Assembly (NCBI GenBank): GCA_038363925.1
Contig: JAQQWL010000001.1
Coordinates: forward strand, 806,001 to 870,000
Length of the DNA stretch: 64,000 nt
Reading direction: 5' to 3'
Source of the DNA: Apiospora phragmitis
Taxonomy: Eukaryota; Ascomycota; Sordariomycetes; Amphisphaeriales; Apiosporaceae
A program made the position numbers and the translations under genes. The notes beneath the pieces are model-generated. The model was given only the letters and a program-made list of their open reading frames with translations. It ran no database searches and was not told where the DNA came from. Position 1 is the first letter of the stretch; each line of letters starts with the position of its first letter. This document shows, piece by piece, positions 9,689 to 23,056 of this stretch.

Positions 9689-12603
9689 ATGTCGGCCCCA
9701 AATACGATCAAGGTCGTCGCCCGCTTTCGACCTCAAAATAAGGTTGAGCTGGCCTCGGGTGGCCAGCCTATAGTTACTTTCGATGGCGACGATACCTGTA
9801 AAATAAACGTAGGTACCCGACTGCAACCCATGGCGGAGGCGGGGGCGATGCGCATCCATTCTAACCATGATATATACATTAGTCTGCCGAGGCAACTGGC
9901 GGCTTCACTTTCGATCGCGTCTTTGATATGCAATCTCAGCAATCTACTATATTTGATTATTCCATCAAACCAACAGTAGACGATATTCTTAACGGTTACA
10001 ATGGAACCGTCTTCGCTTACGGGCAGACGGGTGCCGGAAAGTCCTATACCATGATGGGAACAAATATAGAAGACGAGGAAGGGAAGGGTGTCACACCGCG
10101 TATCGTGGAGCAGATCTTCAGCAGCATCATGGCGAGTCCTGGAACCATCGAGTACACCGTCCGAGTCAGCTATATGGAGATCTACATGGAACGCATTCGA
10201 GATTTGCTACAACCCCAGAACGATAATCTGCCGGTACACGAAGAGAAGAACAGGGGTGTATATGTCAAAGGTCTTCTCGAGATCTACGTCTCAAGTGTGC
10301 AGGAAGTCTTCGAGGTCATGAGGAGGGGAGGAAACGCTCGAGCAGTCGCCGCCACCAACATGAACCAAGAGTCGTCGCGATCACACTCCATATTCGTCAT
10401 CACGATTACCCAGAAGAACATCGAGACCGGCTCGGCCAAGAGCGGCCAGCTTTTCTTGGTAGATTTGGCTGGTAGCGAAAAGGTCGGCAAGACAGGTGCG
10501 AGTGGGCAAACGTTGGAGGAGGCAAAGAAGATCAACAAGAGCTTGAGTGCTCTTGGTATGGTCATCAACGCCCTGACCGACGGAAAATCATCCCACGTTC
10601 CTTACCGAGACTCCAAGTTGACAAGAATCTTGCAAGAATCTCTAGGAGGGAACAGCAGGACAACCTTGATCATCAACTGTTCGCCCAGTAGTTACAACGA
10701 TGCCGAAACGTTGAGCACCCTACGGTTCGGTATGAGAGCCAAGTCGATCAAGAACAAGGCGAAGGTCAATGCCGAACTCAGCCCGGCCGAACTAAAGGCT
10801 ATGCTCAAGAAGGCGCAAATGAGCATCTCCACATTCGAGAACTATATATCGAACCTGGAGGGCGAGGTGCAGCTTTGGCGTACTGGCGACAGCGTTCCCA
10901 AAGACAAATGGACACCAGCGTTTTCTGCCGAGGGTGTGATGGTTACCAAGGCCGACGCCGCAAAGGCCGCCAGGCCATCGACGCCATCGCGTTTGGTAGC
11001 TGATAGCCGGGCGGAGACACCTGCCCCGGCAGAACGATCTGGCACTCCTAGTATCCCTCTGGATAAGGACGAGAGAGAGGAGTTCCTTCGAAGAGAGAAT
11101 GAGCTTCAAGACCAACTGTCGGAGAAGGAATCCCAAGTTGTCAATGCAGAGAAGAGCCTTGCCGAATCAAAGGAGGAGCTCAGCTTCTTGAAGGATCACG
11201 ACAGCAAGCTAGGCAAGGAAAACGAGAAGCTCACGACAGAAGTCAACGAGGCCAAGATGCAGCTCGAGCGTTTGACTTTCGAGAGCAAGGAGGCGCAGAT
11301 CACCATGGACGCTTTGAAAGAGGCCAATGGGGAGCTCACCACAGAACTGGACGAAGTCAAACAGCAGCTTCTAGATGTCAAGATGAGTGCCAAGGAGACA
11401 ACTGCTGTCACTGATGAAAAGGAGAAGAAGAAGGCAGAGAAGATGGCTAAGATGATGGCCGGCTTCGATCTCGGAGGCGACGTCTTCAGCGAGAACGAGA
11501 AGTCTATCGCGGAAGCTATTAAGCAGCTCGATACGTTGCACGAGCTCAGCTCAACGGGTGACCCGATACCCCCTGATGACCTTCAGGACATCAAAGCCAA
11601 ACTTGTCGAGACACAAGGCATCGTCAGACAAGCGGAATTGTCTCTTTACAGTGGCATGTCCAGCGATTCTGAGGCGCGCCGGAGGATGGAGCTGGAGACC
11701 AAGCTGCAAACTCTGCAACAAGAATACGAAGACCTCCTGTCGCGAAACCTGAGCGAGGCAGATGCGGAGGAAGTCAAGGATCGCCTTAAGGATGCTTATG
11801 CTAGCAAGCAGACTACCCAGATGGAATTGGTGGACGAGTTGAAGGCAGACATCGCGCAGAAGGCTGCGGAGAACTCGCGCATGAAGACGCTCATCGAAGA
11901 CCTCCAGGGTCGCGTCAAGGCGGGTACAGTGCCTACCCCTGGCCTGGCAAATGGCAAGACTGTTCAGCAGCAAATTGCCGAATTCGATGTAATGAAGAAG
12001 AGTCTGATGCGCGACTTGCAGAACCGCTGCGAGCGCGTTGTAGAACTCGAGATCAGCCTCGACGAGACTCGCGAGCAGTACAACAACGTCTTGCGGTCGT
12101 CCAACAACAGGGCGCAGCAGAAGAAGATGGCCTTCCTTGAACGCAACCTCGAGCAGCTTACCCAGGTGCAGCGCCAGCTTGTGGAGCAGAATGGTGCCCT
12201 CAAAAAGGAGGTAGCGATCGCTGAGCGCAAGCTTATTGCAAGGAATGAGCGTATCCAGAGCTTGGAGAGCTTGCTACAGGACAGCCAGGAGAAGCTGACA
12301 GCGGCGAACCACAGGTATTTGCGATTGCTCAAACCCCTTAACTTACATGGTACTAATGATAATTCTAGATTCGAGTCTCAGCTTACAGCTGTCAAGGAGC
12401 GTCTCGAAGCTGCCAAGGCAGGCTCCACGCGCGGCCTCGGCTCACCCACCGGCAACGGTGGCTTCAGCTTCGGCAGCCGCATCGCGAAGCCTCTGCGCGG
12501 CGGGGGCGACTCGAGTGTTCCTGCCCCGGTTCCTACTATTGCCAACCTGCAGAACGAGGGTGGTGGTGGCAAGCGAAGCAGCTGGTTCTTCCAGAAGTCC
12601 TAG
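9689..12603 (+). CDS. Kinesin-1 heavy chain (conventional kinesin)
   Basis: Plus-end-directed microtubule motor for organelle and vesicle transport in hyphae. Exons are 9689-9808, 9883-12314 and 12369-12603, giving 928 aa, the size of filamentous-fungal conventional kinesins. The motor domain covers residues 1 to about 330: start MSAPNTIKVVARFRP, P-loop GQTGAGKS at residues 87-94, switch I NMNQESSRSHSIF, switch II DLAGSEK, and LTRILQESLGGNSRT. The neck KNKAKVNAELSPAELKAML follows, then a long coiled coil with a hinge rich in Pro/Thr and a globular Gly-rich tail ending SSWFFQKS. The second intron (54 bp) is a multiple of three with no stop, so a plain ORF reads through it. The splice is supported by GTATTT...TTCTAG and by restored coiled-coil phase (NHRFESQL). 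Confidence 0.96.
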
Positions 12604-13533
12604 GGACAGTTATAAGGAGATTGATTTCCATCATCGAGGCAGGAGTAGTGCCAATCAGCGACAAGGCTTTCTCGCCCAGACTTTGTCGTGGTACTAGTCA
12701 ACTGTTTCCCATTTCACTTGTTGCCCCTAAGGTAAACTGGGCGAGGTAGAGCAGACGATAGACCAGAACGTTGGGCCGGACTTTATACCCTATACCCTGT
12801 TTGGTGTCGTCCTTGTTGGATGAACATCAGGCTTGGGCCGACGTGGAAAATCAGCGGAGGTAGACAGATTACGATGGGACACGATGGGAGGCCAGAATGT
12901 TGGATTTCTATGCATGAAGACTAGGCGCGGTAGGAGTCGCCAGAGGATCACTCTCGCCACTTGTGTTTTCTTGATGATACGCGGACGTGCGGCTTCTTAC
13001 TGGTAGGATGACGACGAATGGGATATGCGATATGCCTGTGTCTTTTCCTTATTTCTGAACAACCCTGCTCCGATGGTTCCGGCTATATAGGTCGTATACT
13101 CCCAATTGTGCTGCTGCGATCTGGTCGTGAAGTAACAACTAGACTCATACCACTAAATGCATTAGTAAGACAATTCACCCAAAATAGGGGGGGTACTTGC
13201 TCTACATGCCAGTCTGATTCCAGATACGTCACCGTCTCACATGAAAATAATACCGAGGGAGGCAAGTACTGTAGGTGGGTTAGCGTAGTACTTGGGCGGC
13301 GAGCTACCCCAACATTGGGACCCTGTCGGAAACGCGGGGCCGACTCAAGCCGGGGAACGTGAAATGTGAAGCTGATCCATGTTGACGGCTTAACTCTCTC
13401 TCCCTTGCCTTCTGAGCATTCTTTTCTTCTCGTCCCAATTCTGCTTTGTTGCTTGTCGTAACGGGCCTTTTTGCCTTCAACCCGATTCCATACTCGTTCA
13501 GTTCTCTTCACGGCACTATAGTGCGTTCTCACC
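12604..13533. other. Intergenic: kinesin 3' region and thiolase promoter
   Basis: No gene supported. It includes a G-rich tract near 13188-13195. The final 130 bases before the thiolase ATG are C/T-rich, as expected for a leader. Confidence 0.55.
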
Positions 13534-14952
<1,419 letters not shown>

Positions 14953-15599
14953 GTTGAATGTGAAAAATACATAATGGTAGATACCCGTTAAAAAGGACGT
15001 TGTGTCTAGGACTGTGTAGCTGTCGAATGACGACCCTTGCTTATCTCGAAGCCAGAATGCAATGCGTTTGTAATGCACCTAGCAGTGCTTGTGCTGTCGA
15101 CCTACTTCAACGAAACATTAAGCAGGTGTGCATGTGGTAGGTTAATCCGTACATAAAGAGAGGTTCAAGCTGTACATATGTAGGCCAGGTACTACCGTTT
15201 TATGCCCCACCCCTGCGTTGGCCCGCATACCGCGTCTTGGTCCAACTCCGATTGGCAGCCCCCACTACCTTACCTTACCTCCCCCAAAGTACGCTGCAGT
15301 TCTTCGAGATCGGATCTTCCCATGCTGTTGCTCTGCTCCTGCTCATGCTCAAGCTACACCCAACAACAACACACTTAGACTACCGATACCGATACGATTT
15401 CAGCAACTCCAGCCTCAATTGAGTCTTGGACTCCCATTCACTACAGCGTGGAAGGACACCTACAAATAGCCCACGAACACGAATCCATCAGTCGCAATCC
15501 TCGTTGTGTTCACTCATGCGCCGACCCTAGGAACGCCGGAGAGGAACATCGACGGGGAATCGAGGTGCAACGAAGAGGGGCAACGAGCGCCGAGTCGCC
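14953..15599. other. Intergenic: thiolase 3' region and CSN12 promoter
   Basis: No gene seen. The 300 bases before CSN12 carry C/A-rich leader-like sequence. Confidence 0.55.
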
Positions 15600-17331
15600 A
15601 TGTCTTTGACCGTGCAGTTCTTGAGCGAGATCCGCAAATTCCTCAAGAACCGGAATGGCCACGGGCTGCGCGGGTTGCTGCTGGTCGAGCCGCCGGTGCC
15701 GAATAATTACTACCAGCTCGCCGACGAACTCAAGCAGGGCTACCGCAACGGCGCGTCGCTGCTCAAGCTGGTCGACAAATGCCTCCCCGAAGACGACAAT
15801 GTGTCAGACGATGAAGGGACGGCATGGCCGGGTTTCGTCTCTTTCATGAAGGACTACCTCGAGTACTGGCGCGATGTGGATTTCGACGACCTCCTCGGCG
15901 CCCATCAGCTGCTTACCGCTCTCACAAAGTAAGGAGTCTCTCAACTGCCTGGGTGTACTGCAATATTGCTGTTGGGTGCGAGTGCTGATTTCCCCGTGTC
16001 ACAGTTCCTGCACGACCGCGCTCAACAACCCGACCTACGGTACGATTATGTTGCAGACGAGCATATCATTATGTGGTTGCCTGTCCAAGTTGTCGATGAT
16101 GCTTAATAAGCGCCCCGACCTCACTCAGAAATTACAGACGGTGGACGCCGGCGAGGAGGAGCAAAAGTCCATCGTCGAAACGACGGCGGAAATTATACAG
16201 AAGGTCTTCACTGCGTGTCTGACTGATAGGTCAAGTCAGCGCCATGAACAACCCAAGGGGAAGAAGACGGGAGTGTATACATTTGCCAATGTGACTTTGA
16301 AGTTGCTGTTTGCTGTGAGTACATCCTCAAGACTCTTGCATATAATACTGCAAACATAACTAATCATCCTTTGTAGGCTCGGAAAACGCATCTGGCGAAG
16401 CAGCTTTTCACAAATATCACAGCCAAAGCGCCGCCGTTATCATTCTACCCGGCAGCGCAGCGGGTTACTTTCTCTACTACCTTGGACGCTTCCACTTCAT
16501 TAATAATCACTTCAGCCGGGCAGCGCAATGTTATCAAGAGGCTTATCTCGAAACGCCTCAGCGGTTCGAGAGTCACAGGTGGTTGGTCCTCACCTATCTC
16601 ATACCTTGTAATTTGCTGCTCGGCCGGATACCATCGCCACAACTCCTTCAGCGACCAGAAGCACAGTTGTTAGCGCCCATATACATGCCGTTTGTCGAGG
16701 CCATGCGGACGGGGAATTTCCTGCGATTCCAAGCAGCTCTGGATGCTAACGAGAAATGGCTGTTCAGCCGTGGCGTCTTCTTGACCCTTCTCTTCCGCCT
16801 GCGCCCCATGGTCTGGCGAGCATTTTCACGGCGTACCTTTCTCCTGACATACATTGCACCCACAGAAGCGGATTCCCGTAAGGCGGCTACGTTAGAGTTA
16901 TCGCATCTTCTTACAACAGCCACGTTTGTACAGAAGCGTCTCGAGGGCTACTTGCCTGCTCACCCAGGCCGCAAACCGCGACAACCACACATCAACTCGA
17001 TGTTCCTCAAGGCCGTATCCAACCGCGCCGCCGGCTCGGATGAGCACAGCACGCTAGCGCCGCCGCCAGGGGGGCCGAGATCCTACGTCCCAACGAAGGA
17101 CTCGTTTGGGGCAACATGCCCGTCACCGAGGACCACATAGAGAACTTTGTAGCATCGCTCGTTGCGCAGGGGCTACTTCACGGCTTCATCGCACATTCCC
17201 AGGGTCGCTTTGCCATTATCGGTGCGAAGCAGAAGGGTGCTGTGGCAGCCGGCTGGCCCCCACCAGCTGAAATCCTAGCCACGGGTCTCAAGGCAGGAGA
17301 GGATGTGCCTGGGTGGGTTAAGCGGGTGTGA
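15600..17331 (+). CDS. CSN12: CSN12-like PCI-domain protein, two frame breaks
   Basis: Csn12 family PCI proteins pair with Thp3 or associate with COP9/TREX-2-type assemblies in transcription, splicing and mRNA handling. Exons are 15600-15928, 16005-16314 and 16377-17331. The N-terminal helices (LSEIRKFLKNRNG, YWRDVDFDDLLGAHQLL) lead to a TPR-like stretch with FTNITAKAPPLSFYPAAQRVTF. At about 16470 the frame breaks and continues as YYLGRFHFINNHFSRAAQCYQ, then LVLTYLIPCNLLLGR. At a run of six G near 17069-17074 it breaks again, resuming at EILRPNEGLVWGNMPVTEDHIE with the winged-helix end of the PCI domain (LVAQGLLHGFI, AIIGAKQKGAV). Each break is one missing base; restored length is about 531 aa. 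Identification rests on the PCI end and overall architecture. Confidence 0.86.
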
Positions 17332-18132
17332 AAAGGGTCTGCAGGTACAAAGGGGTAGCATGTGCGGACAAGAGAGCCACATAGCTACTTTTCTAGACCC
17401 AAATTTGCTTTGACATTGCTATGGAAGGAGGGTGTGTTGCACGTTTTATTGGCATGAGCGCTGGATTTGGATTGGTTGTGGTCTTGATACCCTACATTGT
17501 CAACATGATACTACGCGGGCTCATACCCCGGCTGGCGTTGTATGTTGAGGTGCTCTGAATCTTCACGTATACTAAAAGCTATAGAAATGATTTTTTTTAT
17601 GGCGTATCCTCCTCTATCAACTTCCCCGTGGACTTTACGATTACGACGTTTAACTAACGATATGCAATCCCATACCCTTTGCCCTTAATTCTCACACATT
17701 AATAACCTTCTGAAGCAGCTATCTCACATTTCTACAGTAGCATCTGAAGCATCAAGCCCGGTGGTTTGCATCCTGGTTTATATACTTTCTGCTATGTACA
17801 GTACAATCTGTCGTGGTATGTGCTAAAGTCTAATATTGCTCGCTTCGACGAACTTGTGATGATGAGAGGCGAAAGACAGCCTGGGGATATCAACCATGAA
17901 GCAAAACACCCCGATCCAAACCCAATACAATACGCCCCTTGACTATCTGACTTCTCCTAGAATGTCTCGTAGAGATAGATGGTGGTACTTTGAAAAGCGC
18001 CTCTGAACGACCACTATATGCCAAATGCCGCAAGGGCTTTTTGAAAAACTCGCACTCATCCCTCACCAAACTCTCGAGCCTGGCTCTGCTGCTGTAGATC
18101 TTGGTCTTGATTTTGGGTTTGGGCCTGGACAC
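17332..18132. other. Intergenic between convergent genes
   Basis: Shared 3' region of CSN12 and the Atos-like gene. Minus-strand reading is open immediately downstream of the Atos stop (17890-18132) but has no Met-based start or recognisable content. Nothing else seen. Confidence 0.5.
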
Positions 18133-20476
18133 CTAGGGTTCGCAGTCTCTCGAGAGCAGGCCCTCTGCTACTACAGGGTTGCCGTTGATCAGGCTCGAAA
18201 ATGCATTGCCCCCATATCCTACATCTCCCTTCCTCAACTTATCGTATCGACTAATGTGGCTGTCCACGCCACCAAGGCTTGAGACATTGCTCGACTCTTG
18301 TGTGGTAGGGTGGCTGCCTTGGGAAGACCCTGGGTTGCTCTGCGATGATCTCTCGGGGAATCTCAGGGGAACAGGCTCCATCACCGCATTATTGCCAGCA
18401 AAATCAAGCGAGAAGTCTTGGTGTATCGTCTTCATTGCGGCCCCCGCCATACCGTCCGCAGCGTCGAAACCATGGCTAGAGGGGCCGAAGTAGATACCCG
18501 AGCTCCGCCTCCTAAAGGCCTTTTCGGCAGCCAGGCTAGCTCCAGGGCCAGTTCCGACGGAACTTGGTGGATGCATGACACGTATCGGTTTGTAGGCCGT
18601 AAATCTCGGGTCAGGCAGACTTATCTCGTTTCGCAACCTCTCCTTACCGTCCGGCACCCGGTTCGCAAAGACGACACGAAATGGACTTGTATAGGTAGTA
18701 TCGACCCTTCGAAGGGCTGCAAATGTGCAGATGCACTAGATAACGCAAGATGGGCCTGTCCCCCACCCCTATAGCCTCTGCGCCTGGAAGATGATCGATT
18801 ATAGGACCGTTGGAGTAGCTGCGTTGCCGAATAAACGTCTTCGTACCCGGCTCCATGCCTGCTAGGTCATAAGGAACAAGGAACAGCTTGACAGCTGTCT
18901 TATTCGGGTTCTTTATGATGATCTGGATCTGACCCTTTTCGGGAATTCGATAGCTTCCCCAGGCGGGGCTCGCGGTGAGCTCGACGTTCGCTTAAGTCGC
19001 TGCGAGTTCCGCGCCTCGTGGTTCGGGCCATCGTTCATATTAAGGGTGTCATCCTCTGCCATGCGTGCCCTATTCTGTGCTTTCCGCTTTGCCCGGGCGT
19101 CTTCCTCTGGATTTGAAAGCCCGTTTTCGAGATCTACTTGGCCTACATACGGACTGGGCCCGTCATCTTCTTTGGATCTCCCGTGAGAGGATGTAGCATA
19201 ACTGTAAAATACGGCTGGGAAAGGTAATGTCACGTGGGGCGGACACCTAAGACTGGATTTGCACTTGCCTAGACCCAATACTCCAATTTGGGCGACGAAG
19301 TCTAGAGGTTTGGACGGGGTTGTAGACATGCGCCCGCGTAATATACTTTCTTCGTAGGAACCCACCATGGATGCATGCTGTATGGGAGAAGTATCGGAAC
19401 TAAAAGAAGGCAACCTTGATCGGAGGAGTCCTGGCGTCTGTGGAGATGTACCAGTGATCGAGAGGTTGGGTGTAGAAGTTAGAGACCGTCGGGGTTGGTG
19501 CGCCTGGTATGGGAACGTCCTCTCGTGTCTTAACGGAGGGGCCTGTCTTGCGACTTGGCCTTGCGAAGAGAAGCCATATGAACCACTATGAGTGGACATG
19601 AGGGTATGACGGCGAGGGTTTCTCGCACCGATCTCGATGCCTTCCATAGGAGAAGTAGGACCGAGATCCTCGTTGACTTCAGTCTGAACCAAGGGGCTCG
19701 TTGGGGGCTTATATACAAAGCTTCTCGATAGAGACGACGACAGCGGTGAAGAGAATCGCGGTTCTCTTGAGGACTCTACCCCCATATGTCGGGTTTCGAA
19801 CTGGAAGGGCGTGAAATCGCGCGGAGGCGTGGTGGCCAGCCACGGGTGCCCATCATCACATACCACACTATCATTCTGGTTCAGAATACTGTCTCTGCTC
19901 CTTCTCGACTCCGTGGACGCCTCGTCTTGTGTGAAATCACCACTGTGTAGAGCAGACCGGGGCCGCTCAACGCTCAGTCCTTCCTGCAGCCGTCTCTCGT
20001 CGTCAGAACCATGGTCTCGTTTCTCTGGGGTTATCGTGGGGGGTGGTAGCAGAGTGGGCGAGTTGGGCGCGGGTTTCGGGCTTCGGGATGGCGTAATGGG
20101 TTCACGATCCCATAAGGACTCGTACTGATGATCAATTAGCTTGTTCCCTTACCAGCCGGTAATGAAGGTTGCCCACGTGTCGATTTGCAACCCAAGTCGG
20201 ACTTTCACCTCTCTTCAACCGCTCAATCAGCTCTGCGCGGTCGGTGCAAGGTGTTGGATCTTCACCCTCCGAAGTCTTCTCCGGGGTAGTGGGCCTGGGG
20301 CTGTCTGGTATTGGCCCTTCGCATAGCTCAGTCCGTATGCTCTCTTCAGACGGTTGCCTTGCCAGAGATCTGCCATGCAAGTGAGGCGCTCCGGAACCCA
20401 AAGGGCTGGGCGGTGACGCCATGGCAGGTTTCTCAATCGGCACCTCCCTCTCCGAATCTTCTTGGAAGATGGGCAT
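18133..20476 (-). CDS. Atos-like protein (DUF4210 plus chromosome-segregation domain), two frame breaks
   Basis: Atos/FAM214 proteins are probable transcription regulators; a fission-yeast relative is linked to meiotic chromosome segregation. Exon 1 (20476-20177) starts MPIFQEDSEREV and has DRAELIERLKRGESPTWV, typical of fungal members. A 52-bp intron (20176-20125) is preferred over a 28-bp alternative that uses the GTAAGG at 20152. Exon 2 carries the DUF4210 part (SYEESILRGRMST, LDFVAQIGVLGLG, HVTLPFPAVFYSY, PSPYVGQVDL). The frame breaks at a four-base homopolymer at 18957-18960 (one base missing). The second domain then reads GSYRIPEKGQIQIIIKNPN, KLFLVPYDLAG, GTKTFIRQRSYS. A second break at about 18679-18681 (one extra base) leads to RVVFANRVPDGKERLRNEI and the C-terminus at 18133. 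Restored length is about 763 aa. Confidence 0.82.
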
Positions 20477-21790
20477 GTCAAATCACACTTCAGAAGCGAC
20501 AACGACGAAAGTCGTAAACGGATGTGTCATGAGTCAAATTCAATCATGGCGTACAGGGTCTCTTGGTGAATGAGCAGTTTGTTCGTGCTCGCGCTGTATC
20601 TTTCACGTAAGGGACGTTGGAGTATATGTCGTAACGGCTGACTCGACTTCTGGCTTAGGATGCTGGCCGAGCTCTCGAAGGTTTAGACGGAGGTCCTAAT
20701 CCTTCGAATACAATTTCCATTCATATACTTGGTGCAGTTTCAGAACTGAGAAGAGCGAAGTAAAAGGCAAACGAGAAGTGCCTGGGTCGTTTCGAAGACG
20801 GACAGGAATTCTCGGGTGTGGTTAAGTACGTACGTAATAAGGCGAACGAAACGAGATGGTGCGGATGAACGGGAACTGACTGCATCGGGCTCGTTGCGTC
20901 CATTTCATTCCAGTCAGTGGAAGGACCATGTACTTACACTGGATCTATCCAAGCTCAGCAAGCAAGGGCGTTGGGTTGAGCCAGATAGATTGATGGATGG
21001 GCAGGCGCTCAGTGGAATTACGGGTATCTGACATCAATTGATTGACAGATAGCAACGAACGAATGACTCTTTTTCTGGACCAGCCGACTTTATGATGAGT
21101 GTCGGGAGTAGTAGCGCATGGCGCAACGTAACATGAATGGGCAAGCGGGACTGACGGAACCAGTTTTAGAAAGAGAGACATGGGGAATTGCCTGCAGGGC
21201 TATTGACGTTCTGACATGGATTAGGGGTCGTGGTGTTGTGGTTGTGACTGCAATTAGCAATTAGCGAGCAATAAACCCTTCCAGATGCTGCCCGAAACAG
21301 CAGATTAGCCACCGCCAACACAGCAACACATGATTGCGCCAGCTGGCTCCAGGTCATTTTGGGGCGTTCGAAATCGGGGGTCCTCATCTAAAATAACACC
21401 TAAAGTTCCTACAGTAGCCGATGGGGGGGCCAGGGTCACAGGGTCGGTCAGCTTCACTGTTCAGCGGCCATTTCCCAGCAGGGGGCCCATCGAACCTGCC
21501 TAAGGTAATTATCCCGCTGTGCAGCGCGCACTAGGAGATTGGGGAAAGGCAATACCCAAGCAGGCGATAGATGGGCGATTGAAGTGCATTAGGCACTTCA
21601 TGTGGTGGGGTATCTGCTTAACCACGCCAGTTCCTCCTCTCCACTTTGCACCGCTGCTGCTTTATCGATAACCACTTTTTCCTCATCGTGCAATTGTTCA
21701 CCTTGAGAGCCAAGGAGACGTACACATCGCCAGTCATCACACGCAGTAAAGAAATAGAACCAGGGTTGATCACGTGTACGAAGCAACACC
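20477..21790. other. Intergenic between divergent Atos-like and FYV7 genes
   Basis: 1.3 kb bidirectional promoter space. No gene supported. It has a seven-G tract at about 21424-21430 and otherwise ordinary composition. Confidence 0.55.
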
Positions 21791-22470
21791 ATGGCTTCCA
21801 AACGGCCACTTGAAGATGACGTTGCTGGTGCGCCAGAAGCCAAGAAGCCCAAGAAGGGTTTCCGTGTAGGACCTGAAAATCTGCCAGATGGCCCCTGGCG
21901 ACGGAAAAGTAAGAGCTGAACCACGCATACGTATTTGAACTATAGGTATGCTAACAATGGACAACAGTCGACAAGGTCAAGAAGGGCTTGATCGAGAAGG
22001 CCAAGTTAAAGAAGCAGTATGCAAAGATCAAGGCCGCCGAGGAGCAGGCCGGCGGGAAGCCAACCAGTGGGGAGCAAGGCGTCGATGGCGACGCCGAAGC
22101 AGACGTGCTCGAGGCCCAGATTCACCCAGAGCGGCAGGCTATGCTGGATGAGGACGAGCCGGAAGGCGAGCCCGAGCCAGAAGCGGACGCAGCGAGGCCG
22201 CGTCGCCCCCGAGGTCCGAAGCAGCGGAGGCCGGATTACTTCGAAAAGGCCAAGTCTGAAGCTGAGCGCAAGAAGGCGGCGACCGAGGAGCGCGAAAAGG
22301 AGTTCCAACGGAGGAACGAGGAACGCCAGCGGAGGATAGAGGAACGCGAGCGGTTCAGGAAAGCCATGAAGAAAGCGCGGGCGCCAGGCCGCGATGGTCA
22401 GCGCAGGCTAGGAAGGGAGAGCGGCTTGCTTCTCGACAAGGCTAAGCGAATGATGGGTGATGGAAAGTGA
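21791..22470 (+). CDS. FYV7: FYV7-like rRNA-processing protein
   Basis: A small, highly charged nucleolar protein family required for 18S rRNA maturation in yeast. Exon 1 (21791-21908) encodes MASKRPLEDDVAGAP, a Lys-rich patch and ENLPDGPWRRK. An intron (21909-21967, GTAAGA...ACAACAG) joins it in phase to IDKVKKGLIEKAKLKKQYAK. An acidic segment (DEDEPEGEPEPEAD) is followed by long Arg/Lys/Glu helices (RRNEERQRRIEERERF), ending at KAKRMMGDGK. The 206-aa length and the N-terminal PDG.WRRK...KKGLI.KAK pattern fit the rRNA_processing (Fyv7) family. Assignment is by architecture because charged helices align loosely. Confidence 0.75.
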
Positions 22471-23056
22471 GCATCCAATGGGCTTCGGAATTTACCCAGC
22501 TGTCCTACGGATGGAGTTGATGCCGCCTCCCTTCAGAAACTGCGCGGCTTCCGTAGCAGCATGAAACAGGCTTGCTCCGATATCCAGCCTTCGGAACAGT
22601 CGAAGATATGGTTAAGCGATGCTAGCAACCTCGGTATTATGAGCGGCTCATCCATACGAACGCATAGTAGCTGTTCTATGTCGACCCAAAGCGAATGAAT
22701 ACTTTGAAAAGGGCGCTAAAGCGAGGCAAAGGAGTATATCTAATGATAAATTGTCAACGTCCCGATCATCAAACTCTCTATTTATACGACGCTGCTCCTC
22801 GTGTTCCTTGTTTGGGGCACTACGTCACACATACGTGCTCTTTGCTTTGCAAAGCAACTCGACATCTCGGCTGCTTCGTGAGGTGAGATTACCCCACTTA
22901 GCCCGAGAACCCATAGATGTCTGCTTTAGCTCTCAATGCATTCTGACCTCACCCCTAGGTATCAACATCTAAAGCTAGCTACCTGTGTACACAACCCTTC
23001 GAGGCACAGCTACTTGGCCTGGCCTGTATGAACCTTTAGCTACGAACACCAAATCA
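22471..23056. other. Intergenic: FYV7 3' region and F-box gene promoter
   Basis: No gene supported; only short ORFs without start context. Confidence 0.5.
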
